The translations under genes and the position numbers were made by a program. From UBA6054 sp963975575 (GTDB taxonomy: Bacteria; Planctomycetota; Phycisphaerae; Phycisphaerales; UBA1924): a DNA stretch of 64,000 nt. How positions within the stretch are numbered: position 1 is the first letter of the stretch; every line of letters starts with the position of its first letter. The notes under the pieces were generated by a model. The model did no database searches and had not been told where the DNA came from. It was given only the letters and a program-made list of their open reading frames with translations. The DNA lies in assembly GCA_963975575.1 (NCBI GenBank), contig CAXBHL010000001.1, positions 186,001-250,000 on the forward strand, read 5' to 3'. This document shows, one piece after another, positions 52,725-64,000 of the stretch.

Positions 52725-53705
52725 TCAGACAGTCGCGGACAGGGCGTTGTGCGACGGCAGCTTCACCTTGCCGTTGTACCACGGCAGATCGAAAACGTAC
52801 CCGCCGTTTCGGGCCACGCAGTGGCCCTTCTCGATCGCCCTGGGCTTCATGTGCAGGTCCGGGTACGCGTCCAGCGGCGCATAGTGCGAAACGTACGACC
52901 GCCTCGTCAGGGCCGGGTTGCGGATCTCCGTGCCGGCGTGGGCCAGGTACGCGTGCCAGATCAGCACGTCGCCCCGCTTGGGCAGAAACACCTTCGGCTC
53001 GATCGCCAGCCGCTTCATCTGGTCGGTCAGGTAGTTGGAAAACTCCATCGGCTCGCGCTGCGCGTCGGGGTCCATCACGATGTTGCCACCGCCCCAGTCG
53101 AAGAACGGCATGATCTCCGGCTTCTGCGAGCCGCAGAAGTACTCCAGCGGCCCCGAGTCCGCGTGCACGTCCTCGAGCGGGATCCACGACGCGGCCATCC
53201 GGGCCAGGTGCTTCTGCGTCCGCACGTAAGGGTAATCCAGGTGGATCGGCTGCTGGCTGCCCTTGTGGAACAGCAGGCTCTGCAGCAGGCATGGCGGGCT
53301 CTGGAAGATGTGCCCCAGGAAACTCGTCACGCACTTGCTCAGCGACAGGTGCGCCGCCGCCAGCGAGGCGCACTGCACGTTGCAGAACTTGATGCGGCTC
53401 TCGTTGCGGAGCGTCTCCGCGTCGCACTCGTTGGCCGGCCGCTGCCGCCCGGCGATCTCCACGAAGATCTCGTGGTCCTTCGGGTTGGCCACCAGCGCGT
53501 CCAGATCCTCCTGCAGCAGGTCGATCAGGTCCGTGTCGATCGCGTTCTCGAAGATCACGACCCCGTGCTCCTGCCAGTACTCGAGCTTGGCCTTGAGGTC
53601 GTAGTCCTCGGGCCGGGCGAGCTTGCGGCAGTATCCATCGATGTCCGCGTCCGGCTCGTCGATCCACGGGCGATTCTTGTACCAGTCCTGAGCGGTCAGC
53701 GGCAT
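52725..53705 (-). CDS. phytanoyl-CoA dioxygenase (PhyH) family protein
   Basis: A 326-residue Fe(II)/2-oxoglutarate dioxygenase. The metal ligands are visible as the H-x-D pair in QPIHLDYPYV and the distal His in WHAYLAHAGTEIRN; the Arg in ALTRRSYVSHYAP is the likely 2-oxoglutarate contact. EYWQEHGVVIFENAI and LEDVHADSGPLEYFCGSQ are typical of the PhyH family. Members hydroxylate small molecules, including phytanoyl-CoA and ectoine; the substrate here is unknown. The ATG at 53705 has GGAGAA five bases upstream. Confidence 0.9.
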   Translation of the reverse strand: MPLTAQDWYKNRPWIDEPDADIDGYCRKLARPEDYDLKAKLEYWQEHGVVIFENAIDTDLIDLLQEDLDALVANPKDHEIFVEIAGRQRPANECDAETLRNESRIKFCNVQCASLAAAHLSLSKCVTSFLGHIFQSPPCLLQSLLFHKGSQQPIHLDYPYVRTQKHLARMAASWIPLEDVHADSGPLEYFCGSQKPEIMPFFDWGGGNIVMDPDAQREPMEFSNYLTDQMKRLAIEPKVFLPKRGDVLIWHAYLAHAGTEIRNPALTRRSYVSHYAPLDAYPDLHMKPRAIEKGHCVARNGGYVFDLPWYNGKVKLPSHNALSATV

Positions 53706-53742
53706 ATGGGTTCTCCGGATCCGGCCACCCCCGGGCCATTCA

Positions 53743-53748
53743 AGCCTA
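53743..53748 (-). promoter_or_regulatory. candidate -10 box (TAGGCT) for the PhyH gene
   Basis: TAGGCT on the minus strand predicts a leader of about 31 bases containing GGAGAA. It shares the divergent region with the methyltransferase promoter. Confidence 0.45.
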
Positions 53749-53819
53749 TTGGACGCGGCATCGCCGATCAATCCGTTCATTCCCCCGCCCGCACCCGGAG
53801 TGCCGCCCGCCGAACTCCG

Positions 53820-53825
53820 TATGAT
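53820..53825 (+). promoter_or_regulatory. -10 box (TATGAT) for the methyltransferase at 53831
   Basis: TATGAT, five bases (CAGCG), then ATG 53831. There is no Shine-Dalgarno. Confidence 0.6.
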
Positions 53826-53830
53826 CAGCG

Positions 53831-54499
53831 ATGCCCGAAGAGCGCCCCTATCTCGACCCGTACCTGCGGGCCGCCGAAGACTTCGGGCCCGGCTTCGACG
53901 CCCTGCTCTGGCACTCCCCCAAGGCCCAGCAAACCCGCTTCCGGGTGATATCCCAGATGCTCAACACCGCCGGGCGCACCCTGGCGGACATCGGCTGCGG
54001 CAACGCCGACCTGCTGGTGGAACTGCACCGGCGCGGACGCGATCCGGCCGTCTACATCGGCGTGGACGCGGTCCCCCAGACCCTCGCCCACGCCCGCGAG
54101 AACGCGCAGAACGCCGGGATCGGCCACGCGCAGTTCGCGGACCACGACTTCGTTCGCGACGAGGCGTTGCCCGCCCGGCTCGTGGACGGGTCCGGCATCG
54201 ACACGTTTGTTTTCTGCGGCTCGCTGAACACCCTGCCCCAGCAGCGGGCGCTGGGCATCCTCGGGCGTTTCTGGGACGCGATGACCGCCCGCCCGGACGC
54301 CGTACTGCTGTTCAACTTCCTCTCGGATCGGCACGACCGCGCCCGCACCCCCGCCACGCCGCCCGCGGTCCGCTTCGACGCGGTGGAGATGGTCCACTGG
54401 GCGCTCGACCGCACCCCGCTGGTGACCTTCCGCCACGAGTACCTCGGCGGGCACGACGCGACCGTGTGCATGCGCACCTCTCCCCGCGACAAAGCCTGA
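53831..54499 (+). CDS. class I SAM-dependent methyltransferase
   Basis: A 222-residue protein with the SAM-binding loop LADIGCGNADLLVEL, the acidic end of strand two YIGVDAVPQTLAHA, and FADHDFVRDE. VFCGSLNTLPQQRALGIL and VLLFNFLSDRHDR follow the post-motif positions of the family. The substrate is unknown. No membrane or signal region. The start is leaderless as judged by the TATGAT box five bases upstream. The stop is followed after 35 bases by the end of the convergent protease gene. Confidence 0.9.
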   Translation: MPEERPYLDPYLRAAEDFGPGFDALLWHSPKAQQTRFRVISQMLNTAGRTLADIGCGNADLLVELHRRGRDPAVYIGVDAVPQTLAHARENAQNAGIGHAQFADHDFVRDEALPARLVDGSGIDTFVFCGSLNTLPQQRALGILGRFWDAMTARPDAVLLFNFLSDRHDRARTPATPPAVRFDAVEMVHWALDRTPLVTFRHEYLGGHDATVCMRTSPRDKA

Positions 54500-54534
54500 C
54501 CGGTCCACGGCCCCCGGGCGCGCACGCGAAAGGT

Positions 54535-56010
54535 TCAGGACTCCCAGATCTGCATGAAACGGTCCGAGCCCTGCCGGCGGATCGAGTTGTCCTCGAGGAT
54601 CTCCTCGGTCGACTCGATCAGTTCCGTACGGTCGAACACCAGGACTTCCTGTGCCTCGTCGTGGAACTCGATGACCAGGTAGCGATCCTCCAGGCCCTTG
54701 ATGACCTCGAGCATGTGGGACAGGGACTTGATCGCCTCGCCGTTGATGCTCTTGACCGTCGGGCGGTACGAGACCGCGTACCCCTTGGTGATCGGGTGCG
54801 GCAGGAAGCCGGACGCGAGCACCACCAGCTCCTCGCCGGGGAAGGCCTGCTCCTCGTCCGCCCGCAGCGCGATCGGCGACCCCACCGCGGCCAGGTAGCC
54901 CAGGTAGTACTCGCCCAGGTGGTCCTGGCTCACCGGGCTGAACACCATCGGGCCGAGCACGAAATACTCCGGGTACTCGTTCCGGAGGGGCGCGAGCAGT
55001 TCGGCCCGCGACGTCGCCACCGGCAGCGACAGCTCCACGGGCTGACCCTTGCGGATGACCGTCACCGGCACCGAGCCGTCCGACGCCAGGCGCGGGATGT
55101 TGTAGGCCCAGTTCACACGCACGCCGTCGCCGACGGTGATCAGTCCCGCGTTGTCGATGTTCGAGTCCCCGATGCGGGAGACCAGGTCCCAGCGTTCCAG
55201 CGGGATGTCCTCGTTCTCGCCGGTGCAGATCAGGCCGGTCTGGTCGTCGCCCAGGCCGAGCCAGTCCCGCACCGCCTCGTTCTCCGCGGTCTGGAACCCC
55301 TCGGCGAACAGGCGGGGGCGGCCCTCGTACGACCCGTCGGCGATGTCGTCCAGGAACGCGCGGACCTCCTCAGACGGGATCAGGTACCCGATGTTCTGTG
55401 CCTGATCGATGCCGGAGAAGGTCACGCCGATCACCTGGCCGTCCATGACGACCGGCCCGCCCGAGTTGCCGGGGTTGAGCGCCGCGTCGACCTGGACCCG
55501 CAGCCCGAAGGTGCTCAGGTAGTAATCCGCGTACTCGATGCGGCTGACCACGCCCTCCGTGATCGAGAGCTGCTCGCCCCCCATGGGGTAGCCGTACGCC
55601 TGCACGGTGCCGCCGATGTCCGGCAGGGTCTCACGCAGGGTCAGCGGGGGGTGGGCGGCGTGGAAATCCGCCCGGTCGCTGTCCCGACGGAGCCGGACCA
55701 CCGCCAGGTCGATCCCCCGGGCGATCGCCACCAACTCGGCCCGCAGGCGGTCGGCGCTCTGCGGCGGCTGGACGAAGATCTGCGAGGCGTACTCGACCAC
55801 GTGCGCGTTGGTCAGGATCAACTCCCCGTCGATCACGAAGCCCGACCCGGTGAACTCCTCGGGGGGCATCCGGGTCCAGGGGGCCTCGAAGTCCGGCCCG
55901 CGGTAGGTCGCGTGGATCTTGACCACCGACTGACGCACGTCCGGGGCGGCCTGCCCCCACGCACCGGACACCACCGCCATCAGCACCACGCACGCCAGGA
56001 TCATCCGCAT
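54535..56010 (-). CDS. secreted trypsin-like serine protease with PDZ-like C-terminus (DegP/HtrA-like)
   Basis: A 491-residue protein with a signal peptide (MILACVVLMAVVSGAWGQ). The trypsin-fold domain has the catalytic His in LTNAHVVEYA, Asp in IDLAVVRL and Ser in NPGNSGGPVVMDG. Two C-terminal regions, around ENEAVRDWLGLGD with VRVNWAYNIPRLASDG and then VVLASGFLPHPITKG through INGEAIKSLSHMLEVIKGL, look like PDZ domains, as in HtrA relatives from plants and planctomycetes. It would act in the periplasm. GGGAGG six bases before the ATG at 56010 fixes the start. It is divergent from the amidotransferase. Confidence 0.93.
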   Translation of the reverse strand: MRMILACVVLMAVVSGAWGQAAPDVRQSVVKIHATYRGPDFEAPWTRMPPEEFTGSGFVIDGELILTNAHVVEYASQIFVQPPQSADRLRAELVAIARGIDLAVVRLRRDSDRADFHAAHPPLTLRETLPDIGGTVQAYGYPMGGEQLSITEGVVSRIEYADYYLSTFGLRVQVDAALNPGNSGGPVVMDGQVIGVTFSGIDQAQNIGYLIPSEEVRAFLDDIADGSYEGRPRLFAEGFQTAENEAVRDWLGLGDDQTGLICTGENEDIPLERWDLVSRIGDSNIDNAGLITVGDGVRVNWAYNIPRLASDGSVPVTVIRKGQPVELSLPVATSRAELLAPLRNEYPEYFVLGPMVFSPVSQDHLGEYYLGYLAAVGSPIALRADEEQAFPGEELVVLASGFLPHPITKGYAVSYRPTVKSINGEAIKSLSHMLEVIKGLEDRYLVIEFHDEAQEVLVFDRTELIESTEEILEDNSIRRQGSDRFMQIWES

Positions 56011-56052
56011 CCGAAACCTCCCATGGGCCCGGGCCAACCGCCCGGAACGGGG

Positions 56053-56058
56053 ATGGTA
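56053..56058 (-). promoter_or_regulatory. candidate -10 box (TACCAT) for the serine protease
   Basis: TACCAT on the minus strand predicts a leader of about 36 bases with GGGAGG. It stands back to back with the amidotransferase promoter. Confidence 0.5.
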
Positions 56059-56083
56059 CCGCCTCCCACGCCCCACGGTTCGC

Positions 56084-56089
56084 TATCAT
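56084..56089 (+). promoter_or_regulatory. -10 box (TATCAT) for the glutamine amidotransferase
   Basis: TATCAT, five bases (CGCCC), then ATG 56095. There is no Shine-Dalgarno. Confidence 0.6.
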
Positions 56090-56094
56090 CGCCC

Positions 56095-56832
56095 ATGGCA
56101 AGAATCGTCGTTCTCCAGCACAACGAGCACGCCCACGCCGGGCGTCTGGCCCGCGCCCTGCGCGACCACGGTTTCCGGCTCGACACCCGCCGCGTCGACC
56201 TGCCCCCCGGGCAGGGCGGCAAGCCCGTGCCCGACGACCTGGACAACGTCCACGCCCTGATCGTCCTCGGCGGGGCCCAGAACGTGGACGAGGGCCACGA
56301 CTTCCTGTCTGGGGAACAGGCCCTCATCCGCCGGGCCCACGAGGCGGAGCTGCCGATCGTGGGCATCTGCCTGGGCGCCCAGCAGGTCGCGATGGCCCTC
56401 GGCGGCCAGGTCGCCCGGATGCCCGTCCCGGAGGTCGGCCTGGGCCCGGTCTCCCTGACCCCGACCGGCCAGACCGAGACCATCCTGGCCGGCATCCCCT
56501 GGTCCGCCCCCCGCCTCCACTCGCACGCCTACGAGATCTCCAAGACCCCCCCGGGCGCGGTGCTCCTGGGCTCGTCCCCGGCCTGCAAAGTGCAGGCCTT
56601 CCGCGTGGGCATGCGGACCTACGGCTTCCAGCACCATTTCGAGTGCGACATCCCCATGGCCCGCGACCTGATGGAGCGATCGATGCACCTGGCGGACGAT
56701 GCCGGCGTGACCCGGGAACAGCTCGACGCCCAGTTCGAGCAGCACGCGGAGATGTTCGACCGCTCCGCCGACCGGCTCTGCGCCAACCTGGTGACCTTCG
56801 CCTTCAACTTCGACGAACTCTTCGCCGTCTGA
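56095..56832 (+). CDS. class I glutamine amidotransferase-like protein
   Basis: A 245-residue GMP-synthase-type amidotransferase. The nucleophile elbow is VGICLGAQQVAMALGG (catalytic Cys), the catalytic His-Glu pair is GFQHHFECD, and ALIVLGGAQNVDE gives the oxyanion strand. It is a stand-alone domain with no synthetase attached, similar to YfeJ/GuaA-like class I proteins that hydrolyse glutamine or gamma-glutamyl compounds. Its partner, if any, is not encoded nearby; carB at 57842 is served by a different small subunit in known bacteria. Expression is probably leaderless. Confidence 0.92.
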   Translation: MARIVVLQHNEHAHAGRLARALRDHGFRLDTRRVDLPPGQGGKPVPDDLDNVHALIVLGGAQNVDEGHDFLSGEQALIRRAHEAELPIVGICLGAQQVAMALGGQVARMPVPEVGLGPVSLTPTGQTETILAGIPWSAPRLHSHAYEISKTPPGAVLLGSSPACKVQAFRVGMRTYGFQHHFECDIPMARDLMERSMHLADDAGVTREQLDAQFEQHAEMFDRSADRLCANLVTFAFNFDELFAV

Positions 56833-56869
56833 TCCACCCGACGCTGAACCGCCCGGCCGAGGTGTCCCG

Positions 56870-57820
56870 GTGCCGACCACGCTGACCATCACGCCGCCGG
56901 GCGACTACGACCTCGCCCGCGATGTGTGCTCGTACGGCTACTTCATTCTCGAACCCAACCACTGGGACCCCGAAACGCGCACGCTCGCCCGGGTGCTGGA
57001 TCTGGCGCAGGGCGCGGCCGCGGCGCTGATCGACCAGACGCGTTCCGGGCGCATCCGCGCCCGCTTCGACCGCCCGCTGGACCGCGCCGAGCAGGCCGAG
57101 GCCCGTGCGATGCTCAACCGCATGCTGGCCGCCGATATCGAACGGGCCGAGGTGCACGACTTTCACCGGGCCGACCCGCGCTGGAAGAAATCGGGCCGCG
57201 GGCGCCTGTTCCGCTCGCCCACGCTGTTCGAGGACATCATCAAAACGGTCACGAGCTGCAACGTCGCCTGGCCGAGCACCATCGTCATGAATCGGCGGCT
57301 GTGCGAGGTGTTCGGGCGCAGGTCGCCGTCGGGCGGTTTCGCGTTCCCCACGGCCGCCAAGCTCGCGCGGGCCAAGCCGGCCACGCTACGGGCCCGCTGC
57401 CGCGTGGGATACCGCGACGCACGCATCGTTGAGCTCGCCCGTCTCTTCCACCGCGGCCACATCGACGCGGCGTGGCTCGAGCACCCCGACACCCCGGACG
57501 AAGACGTGTTCGTGTTCCTCAAGTCCCTGCCCGGCATCGGCCCGTACGCCGCGGCGAACATCATGCAACTGCTCGGGCGGTTCTCCCGCCTGCCGCTGGA
57601 CACCGAGTCGCTCCGCCACGCCCGCGCGGTCCTCGGGATGGATGGCACGGACGCCCAACTCATGAAGCGCTTGACTGCCCACTACGAGCCGTTCGGGCGG
57701 CACAAGTTCCGCAGCTACTGGTTCGAGCTGTGGGACTTCTACGAGTCGAAGAAGGGCCCCGCCCACACCTGGGAAAAGCACACGACGGGCACGACCTTCA
57801 CCGCCGCGCAGCTCAAGTGA
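56870..57820 (+). CDS. HhH-GPD DNA glycosylase (OGG1/AlkA-like)
   Basis: A 316-residue base-excision repair enzyme. SYGYFILEPNHWDP near the N-terminus resembles the family's substrate-reading domain. FEDIIKTVTSCNVAWPSTIVMN is the first helix pair, and LPGIGPYAAANIMQLLG is the helix-hairpin-helix, followed by RLPLDTESLR with the catalytic Asp. There is no Lys at the usual position of the bifunctional OGG1/EndoIII enzymes (the residue before the turn is Ile/Pro), so a monofunctional, AlkA-like glycosylase is more likely. The start is GTG at 56870, seven bases after GAGG. It follows the amidotransferase by 37 bases and is probably co-transcribed. Confidence 0.88.
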   Translation: MPTTLTITPPGDYDLARDVCSYGYFILEPNHWDPETRTLARVLDLAQGAAAALIDQTRSGRIRARFDRPLDRAEQAEARAMLNRMLAADIERAEVHDFHRADPRWKKSGRGRLFRSPTLFEDIIKTVTSCNVAWPSTIVMNRRLCEVFGRRSPSGGFAFPTAAKLARAKPATLRARCRVGYRDARIVELARLFHRGHIDAAWLEHPDTPDEDVFVFLKSLPGIGPYAAANIMQLLGRFSRLPLDTESLRHARAVLGMDGTDAQLMKRLTAHYEPFGRHKFRSYWFELWDFYESKKGPAHTWEKHTTGTTFTAAQLK

Positions 57821-57841
57821 GCCGCCGGCTCCGGCCGGGTC

Positions 57842-61573
<3,732 letters not shown>

Positions 61574-61646
61574 GGGCAGCCCCTTGGGTCCTGATCGTTT
61601 CCGTGGCCCGACCGCCGGAATGACCGGCCGCGGCGCAAACTCGGGA

Positions 61647-61652
61647 AGGATA
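61647..61652 (-). promoter_or_regulatory. candidate -10 box (TATCCT) for carB
   Basis: TATCCT on the minus strand predicts a leader of about 67 bases before the ATG at 61573. No attenuator-like structure was recognised in that leader. Confidence 0.4.
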
Positions 61653-61755
61653 TGCCGCAGCGTCCGAAAAGACACCTTTGAAACCCCTCGCGGGGACCGA
61701 TATCTCGAATCGCGCCGCCTCACCCGCCCGACGAACCAAAGCACCCCTCCCCCCG

Positions 61756-61761
61756 TACCAT
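61756..61761 (+). promoter_or_regulatory. candidate -10 box (TACCAT) for glmS
   Basis: TACCAT lies 94 bases before the glmS ATG. The leader contains AGGAG about ten bases before the start. I found no glmS ribozyme core in this short leader. Confidence 0.45.
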
Positions 61762-61854
61762 CCTCGCCGATCCGCGGCCCGCCCGCGGCCGATCCCATCT
61801 CGGAACCATCGCCGCCCGGGCGGACCGCTGCCCACGCATCAGGAGAACACCCCC

Positions 61855-63696
61855 ATGTGCGGCATCGTCGCCTACCTCGGAAACAAGCCCGCCGTCCCGC
61901 TGCTCTTGGAAGGCCTCAAGCGCCTCGAGTACCGCGGCTACGACTCCGCCGGCATCGCCACCCTGTCCGACGACGGCCTGCGAATCGTCAAGGCCGTCGG
62001 ACGGGTCGCAAACGTCGAGGCCAAGATCGAGGACGAGGGCGGCCTGCCAGGCAGCTGCGGCCTGGCGCACACCCGCTGGGCCACCCACGGCGGCGTCACC
62101 GAAGCCAACGCCCACCCGCACCGTGACGACCGCAACGGCGTCTGCCTGGTCCACAACGGCATCATCGAGAACTACGCCACCATCCGGCGCTTCCTCGAGG
62201 ACAAGGGCCACACCTTCTACTCCGAGACCGACACCGAGGTCCTCGCCACCCTCATCGGCGAGCTGTACGACCCCGAGAACGGGCTGGACCTGGAGAAGTC
62301 CGTCCAGGCCGCCCTCCGCGAGGTCACGGGCGCCTACGCCATCGCCGTCGTGTGCGAGAAGGAGCCCGGCGTGATGGTCTGCGCCCGCAAGGGCTCGCCG
62401 CTGCTCGTCGGCGTGGGCAACGGCGAGTACGTCGTCGCCTCCGACGCCAGCGCCATCATCGCGCACACCGCGCAGGCCATCTCGCTGGATGACTACAACG
62501 TCTGCCGCATCACCCGCGAGGGCTTCCGCACCACCACGGTCGACAACATTGCGCAGACCCCAAAGGTCATGCAGCTCGAGCTGGACCTCGAGCAGATCGA
62601 GCTGGGCACCTTCGACCACTACATGCGCAAGGAGATCTACGAGCAGCCCAAGAGCCTGCGCACGACGATGCGCGGCCGCTTGGACGAGAAGGAAGGCCGC
62701 GTGGTTCTCGGCGGCCTGCTCGCCCTGGCCCCGCAGCTCGTCAAGTCCAGGCGGGTGATCCTCACCGCGCAGGGCACCGCCCTGCATGCCGCCATGATCG
62801 GCGAGTACCTGCTCGAGGACCTAGCCAAGATCCCCGCCGAGTGCGAGTACGCCAGCGAGTTCCGCTACCGCAACCCGCTCATCGAGGACGGCACGGTGCT
62901 GATCGCCGTCTCGCAGTCCGGCGAGACCGCCGACACGCTGGCCGCCCTCCACGAGGCCCGCGACCGCGGGGCCCTCACGCTCGGCGTGATCAACGTCGTC
63001 GGATCGACCATCGCCCGCGAGACCGACGCGGGCGTCTATCTCCGCGTCGGGCCCGAGATCGGCGTGGCTTCCACCAAGGCCTTCACGGGCCAGGTGGCCG
63101 CCCTGACCATGATCGCCCTGTTCATGGCGCGCCGGCGCATGATGTCGCCCGAGGCCTCCGCCCGCCTCATGGCCGAACTCAGCCAGGTCCCCGACAAGAT
63201 CGAACGCTGCCTCGAGTCCGACGACCAGATCAAAAAAGTCACCGAGAAGTACGTCCACCGCGAGAACTGGCTCTTCCTGGGCCGCGGCTACAACTACCCA
63301 ACCGCTCTCGAGGGCGCCCTCAAACTGAAAGAGATCTCGTACATCCATGCCGAGGGCATGCCCGCGGCCGAGATGAAGCACGGCCCCATCGCGCTGATCG
63401 ACGAGGGGATGCCCGTCGTGTTCATCGCCAACAAGGGCAACCAGTACGAGAAGGTCATGTCCAACATCGCCGAGGTCCGCGCCCGCGGCGGGCACGTCAT
63501 CGCCGTCGCTACCGAGGGTGACACCGAGATCCAGAACTACGCCGAGGACGTCCTCTACGTCCCCGACGTGCCCGAGTGCCTCAGCCCCATGCTGACTGTT
63601 ATCCCCCTCCAACTAATGGCCTACCACGCCGCCGTCCTGCGGGGCCACGACGTGGACAAGCCCCGCAACCTGGCCAAGTCCGTCACCGTCGAGTAA
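61855..63696 (+). CDS. glmS: glutamine--fructose-6-phosphate aminotransferase (isomerizing)
   Basis: A 613-residue enzyme making glucosamine 6-phosphate for amino-sugar synthesis. The N-terminal glutaminase starts with the catalytic Cys (MCGIVAYLG), then LKRLEYRGYDSAGIA, HTRWATHGG and CLVHNGIIENY. The isomerase half has two SIS domains with FDHYMRKEIYEQP, ISQSGETADT-like (AVSQSGETADTL), EIGVASTKAFTGQ, FLGRGYNYPTALEGALKLKE and the C-terminal KPRNLAKSVTVE. Length matches E. coli GlmS (609). AGGAG before the ATG fixes the start. It is divergent from carB, and both enzymes use glutamine-derived ammonia. Confidence 0.97.
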   Translation: MCGIVAYLGNKPAVPLLLEGLKRLEYRGYDSAGIATLSDDGLRIVKAVGRVANVEAKIEDEGGLPGSCGLAHTRWATHGGVTEANAHPHRDDRNGVCLVHNGIIENYATIRRFLEDKGHTFYSETDTEVLATLIGELYDPENGLDLEKSVQAALREVTGAYAIAVVCEKEPGVMVCARKGSPLLVGVGNGEYVVASDASAIIAHTAQAISLDDYNVCRITREGFRTTTVDNIAQTPKVMQLELDLEQIELGTFDHYMRKEIYEQPKSLRTTMRGRLDEKEGRVVLGGLLALAPQLVKSRRVILTAQGTALHAAMIGEYLLEDLAKIPAECEYASEFRYRNPLIEDGTVLIAVSQSGETADTLAALHEARDRGALTLGVINVVGSTIARETDAGVYLRVGPEIGVASTKAFTGQVAALTMIALFMARRRMMSPEASARLMAELSQVPDKIERCLESDDQIKKVTEKYVHRENWLFLGRGYNYPTALEGALKLKEISYIHAEGMPAAEMKHGPIALIDEGMPVVFIANKGNQYEKVMSNIAEVRARGGHVIAVATEGDTEIQNYAEDVLYVPDVPECLSPMLTVIPLQLMAYHAAVLRGHDVDKPRNLAKSVTVE

Positions 63697-63708
63697 GCCT
63701 CCGGCATC

Positions 63709-63723
63709 CACGATCAGATCGTG
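63709..63723 (+). terminator. candidate terminator of glmS
   Basis: CACGAT-CAG-ATCGTG, a perfect six-base stem starting 13 bases after the stop, is followed by CGGTTTCCCCTTCTGTT, a pyrimidine-rich stretch without a pure T-run. Confidence 0.4.
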
Positions 63724-63757
63724 CGGTTTCCCCTTCTGTTGTCGGCCTCCGGTGTGG

Positions 63758-63763
63758 TACGCT
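63758..63763 (+). promoter_or_regulatory. candidate -10 box (TACGCT) for the last gene
   Basis: TACGCT lies 31 bases before the GTG at 63789. The predicted leader of about 18 bases contains GGGGAGG. Confidence 0.45.
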
Positions 63764-63788
63764 CCCCGCACACCCGGGGAGGGCCCAC

Positions 63789-64000
63789 GTGAATCCCAAC
63801 GACATCCGCCGCGGCGACGACCAAGGCTACCGGGGCGCCCCGACCCGCCCGGCCGCTTCCAACGCCGAACGATTCGGACGCCAGCAGGGCGCCGACCGGC
63901 GTCAGGCCGAGATCGACGCCGCGTCCCGTCGGTCCGGGGGCGGCTCGGGCATCCCGGCCCGGTACGCCCTTTTCGGGCTGCTCGTCGGGGCCGTGCTGCT
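63789..64000 (+). CDS. truncated gene for a membrane protein, unknown function
   Basis: The frame runs off the end of the window, so only the first 70 or so residues are seen. GTG at 63789 is preceded six bases earlier by GGGGAGG. The visible part is a polar N-terminus (MNPNDIRRGDDQGYRGAPTR, then a Gln/Arg/Ala stretch and Ser/Gly linker) leading into a hydrophobic helix beginning ARYALFGLLVGAVLL. The protein is probably a single-pass or multi-pass membrane protein with a disordered cytoplasmic N-terminus. No family can be assigned. Confidence 0.7.
   Translation, partial: MNPNDIRRGDDQGYRGAPTRPAASNAERFGRQQGADRRQAEIDAASRRSGGGSGIPARYALFGLLVGAVL

Noticed and set aside
61574..61854. A glmS ribozyme or a carAB-type regulatory RNA in the divergent leader
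   Set aside because: The glmS leader is under 95 bases and shows no ribozyme core; no attenuator stem-loops with a T-run were found before carB.

Overview
This is a GC-rich bacterial chromosome segment, almost certainly from the Planctomycetota and most likely the class Phycisphaerae. The evidence is: two tandem prepilin-type proteins with the FTLIELLVVIAIIALL leader and an H-x9-DG motif; a DUF58/BatA/VWA/DUF4175-type operon; a secreted LVIVD-repeat protein ending in two EF-hand-like dockerin repeats plus a terminal Gly-Cys-Ser, a C-terminus I associate with Phycisphaerae; and long spacer insertions in GltX and CarB. No rRNA, tRNA, CRISPR array, transposase or phage gene was seen, so this is ordinary core chromosome rather than a mobile island.

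Layout. 1-12.3 kb: a seven-gene minus-strand operon (DUF58, BatA-like, VWA membrane protein, DUF4175-like coiled-coil protein, Gln-rich secreted protein, alpha/alpha-toroid protein, NPCBM-like protein), most joined by start/stop overlaps. 12.3-19.6 kb: pfkA, an FkbM methyltransferase, a TM2 protein, the LVIVD/dockerin protein, dnaB and pdxH. 19.8-25.7 kb: a hydrolase/ATP-grasp fusion coupled to rlmN, then the two prepilin-like genes. 25.8-31.6 kb: asnS, a secreted HEIGH metallopeptidase, an acidic membrane-anchored protein, rsmE and a second toroid protein. 31.7-41.2 kb: a peptide-degradation neighbourhood (M32 carboxypeptidase and two S9 peptidases) interleaved with two paralogous PLP enzymes. 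41.5-49.6 kb: an EF-G-like GTPase, gltX, an old-yellow-enzyme family reductase, a TIGR01777 epimerase and glnS. 49.9-52.7 kb: a PqiA-MCE-lipoprotein-sugar kinase string. 52.7-64 kb: PhyH dioxygenase, SAM methyltransferase, trypsin-like protease, glutamine amidotransferase, HhH-GPD glycosylase, carB, glmS and a truncated final gene.

The strongest unexpected signals are: (i) a recurrent TAnnnT (-10 like) hexamer 5-9 nt upstream of at least twelve start codons that lack a Shine-Dalgarno, indicating widespread leaderless transcription; (ii) a domain resembling the von Hippel-Lindau beta domain inside an S9 peptidase; (iii) a DnaB whose Gly/Pro-rich tail ends in an SSB-like acidic tip; (iv) two copies of a paired-hairpin intergenic element with a compensatory base-pair change; (v) an alpha/beta hydrolase-membrane-ATP-grasp fusion; and (vi) a roughly 95-residue insertion in CarB.

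All functional names rest on motif and family recognition by eye; no database search was run.
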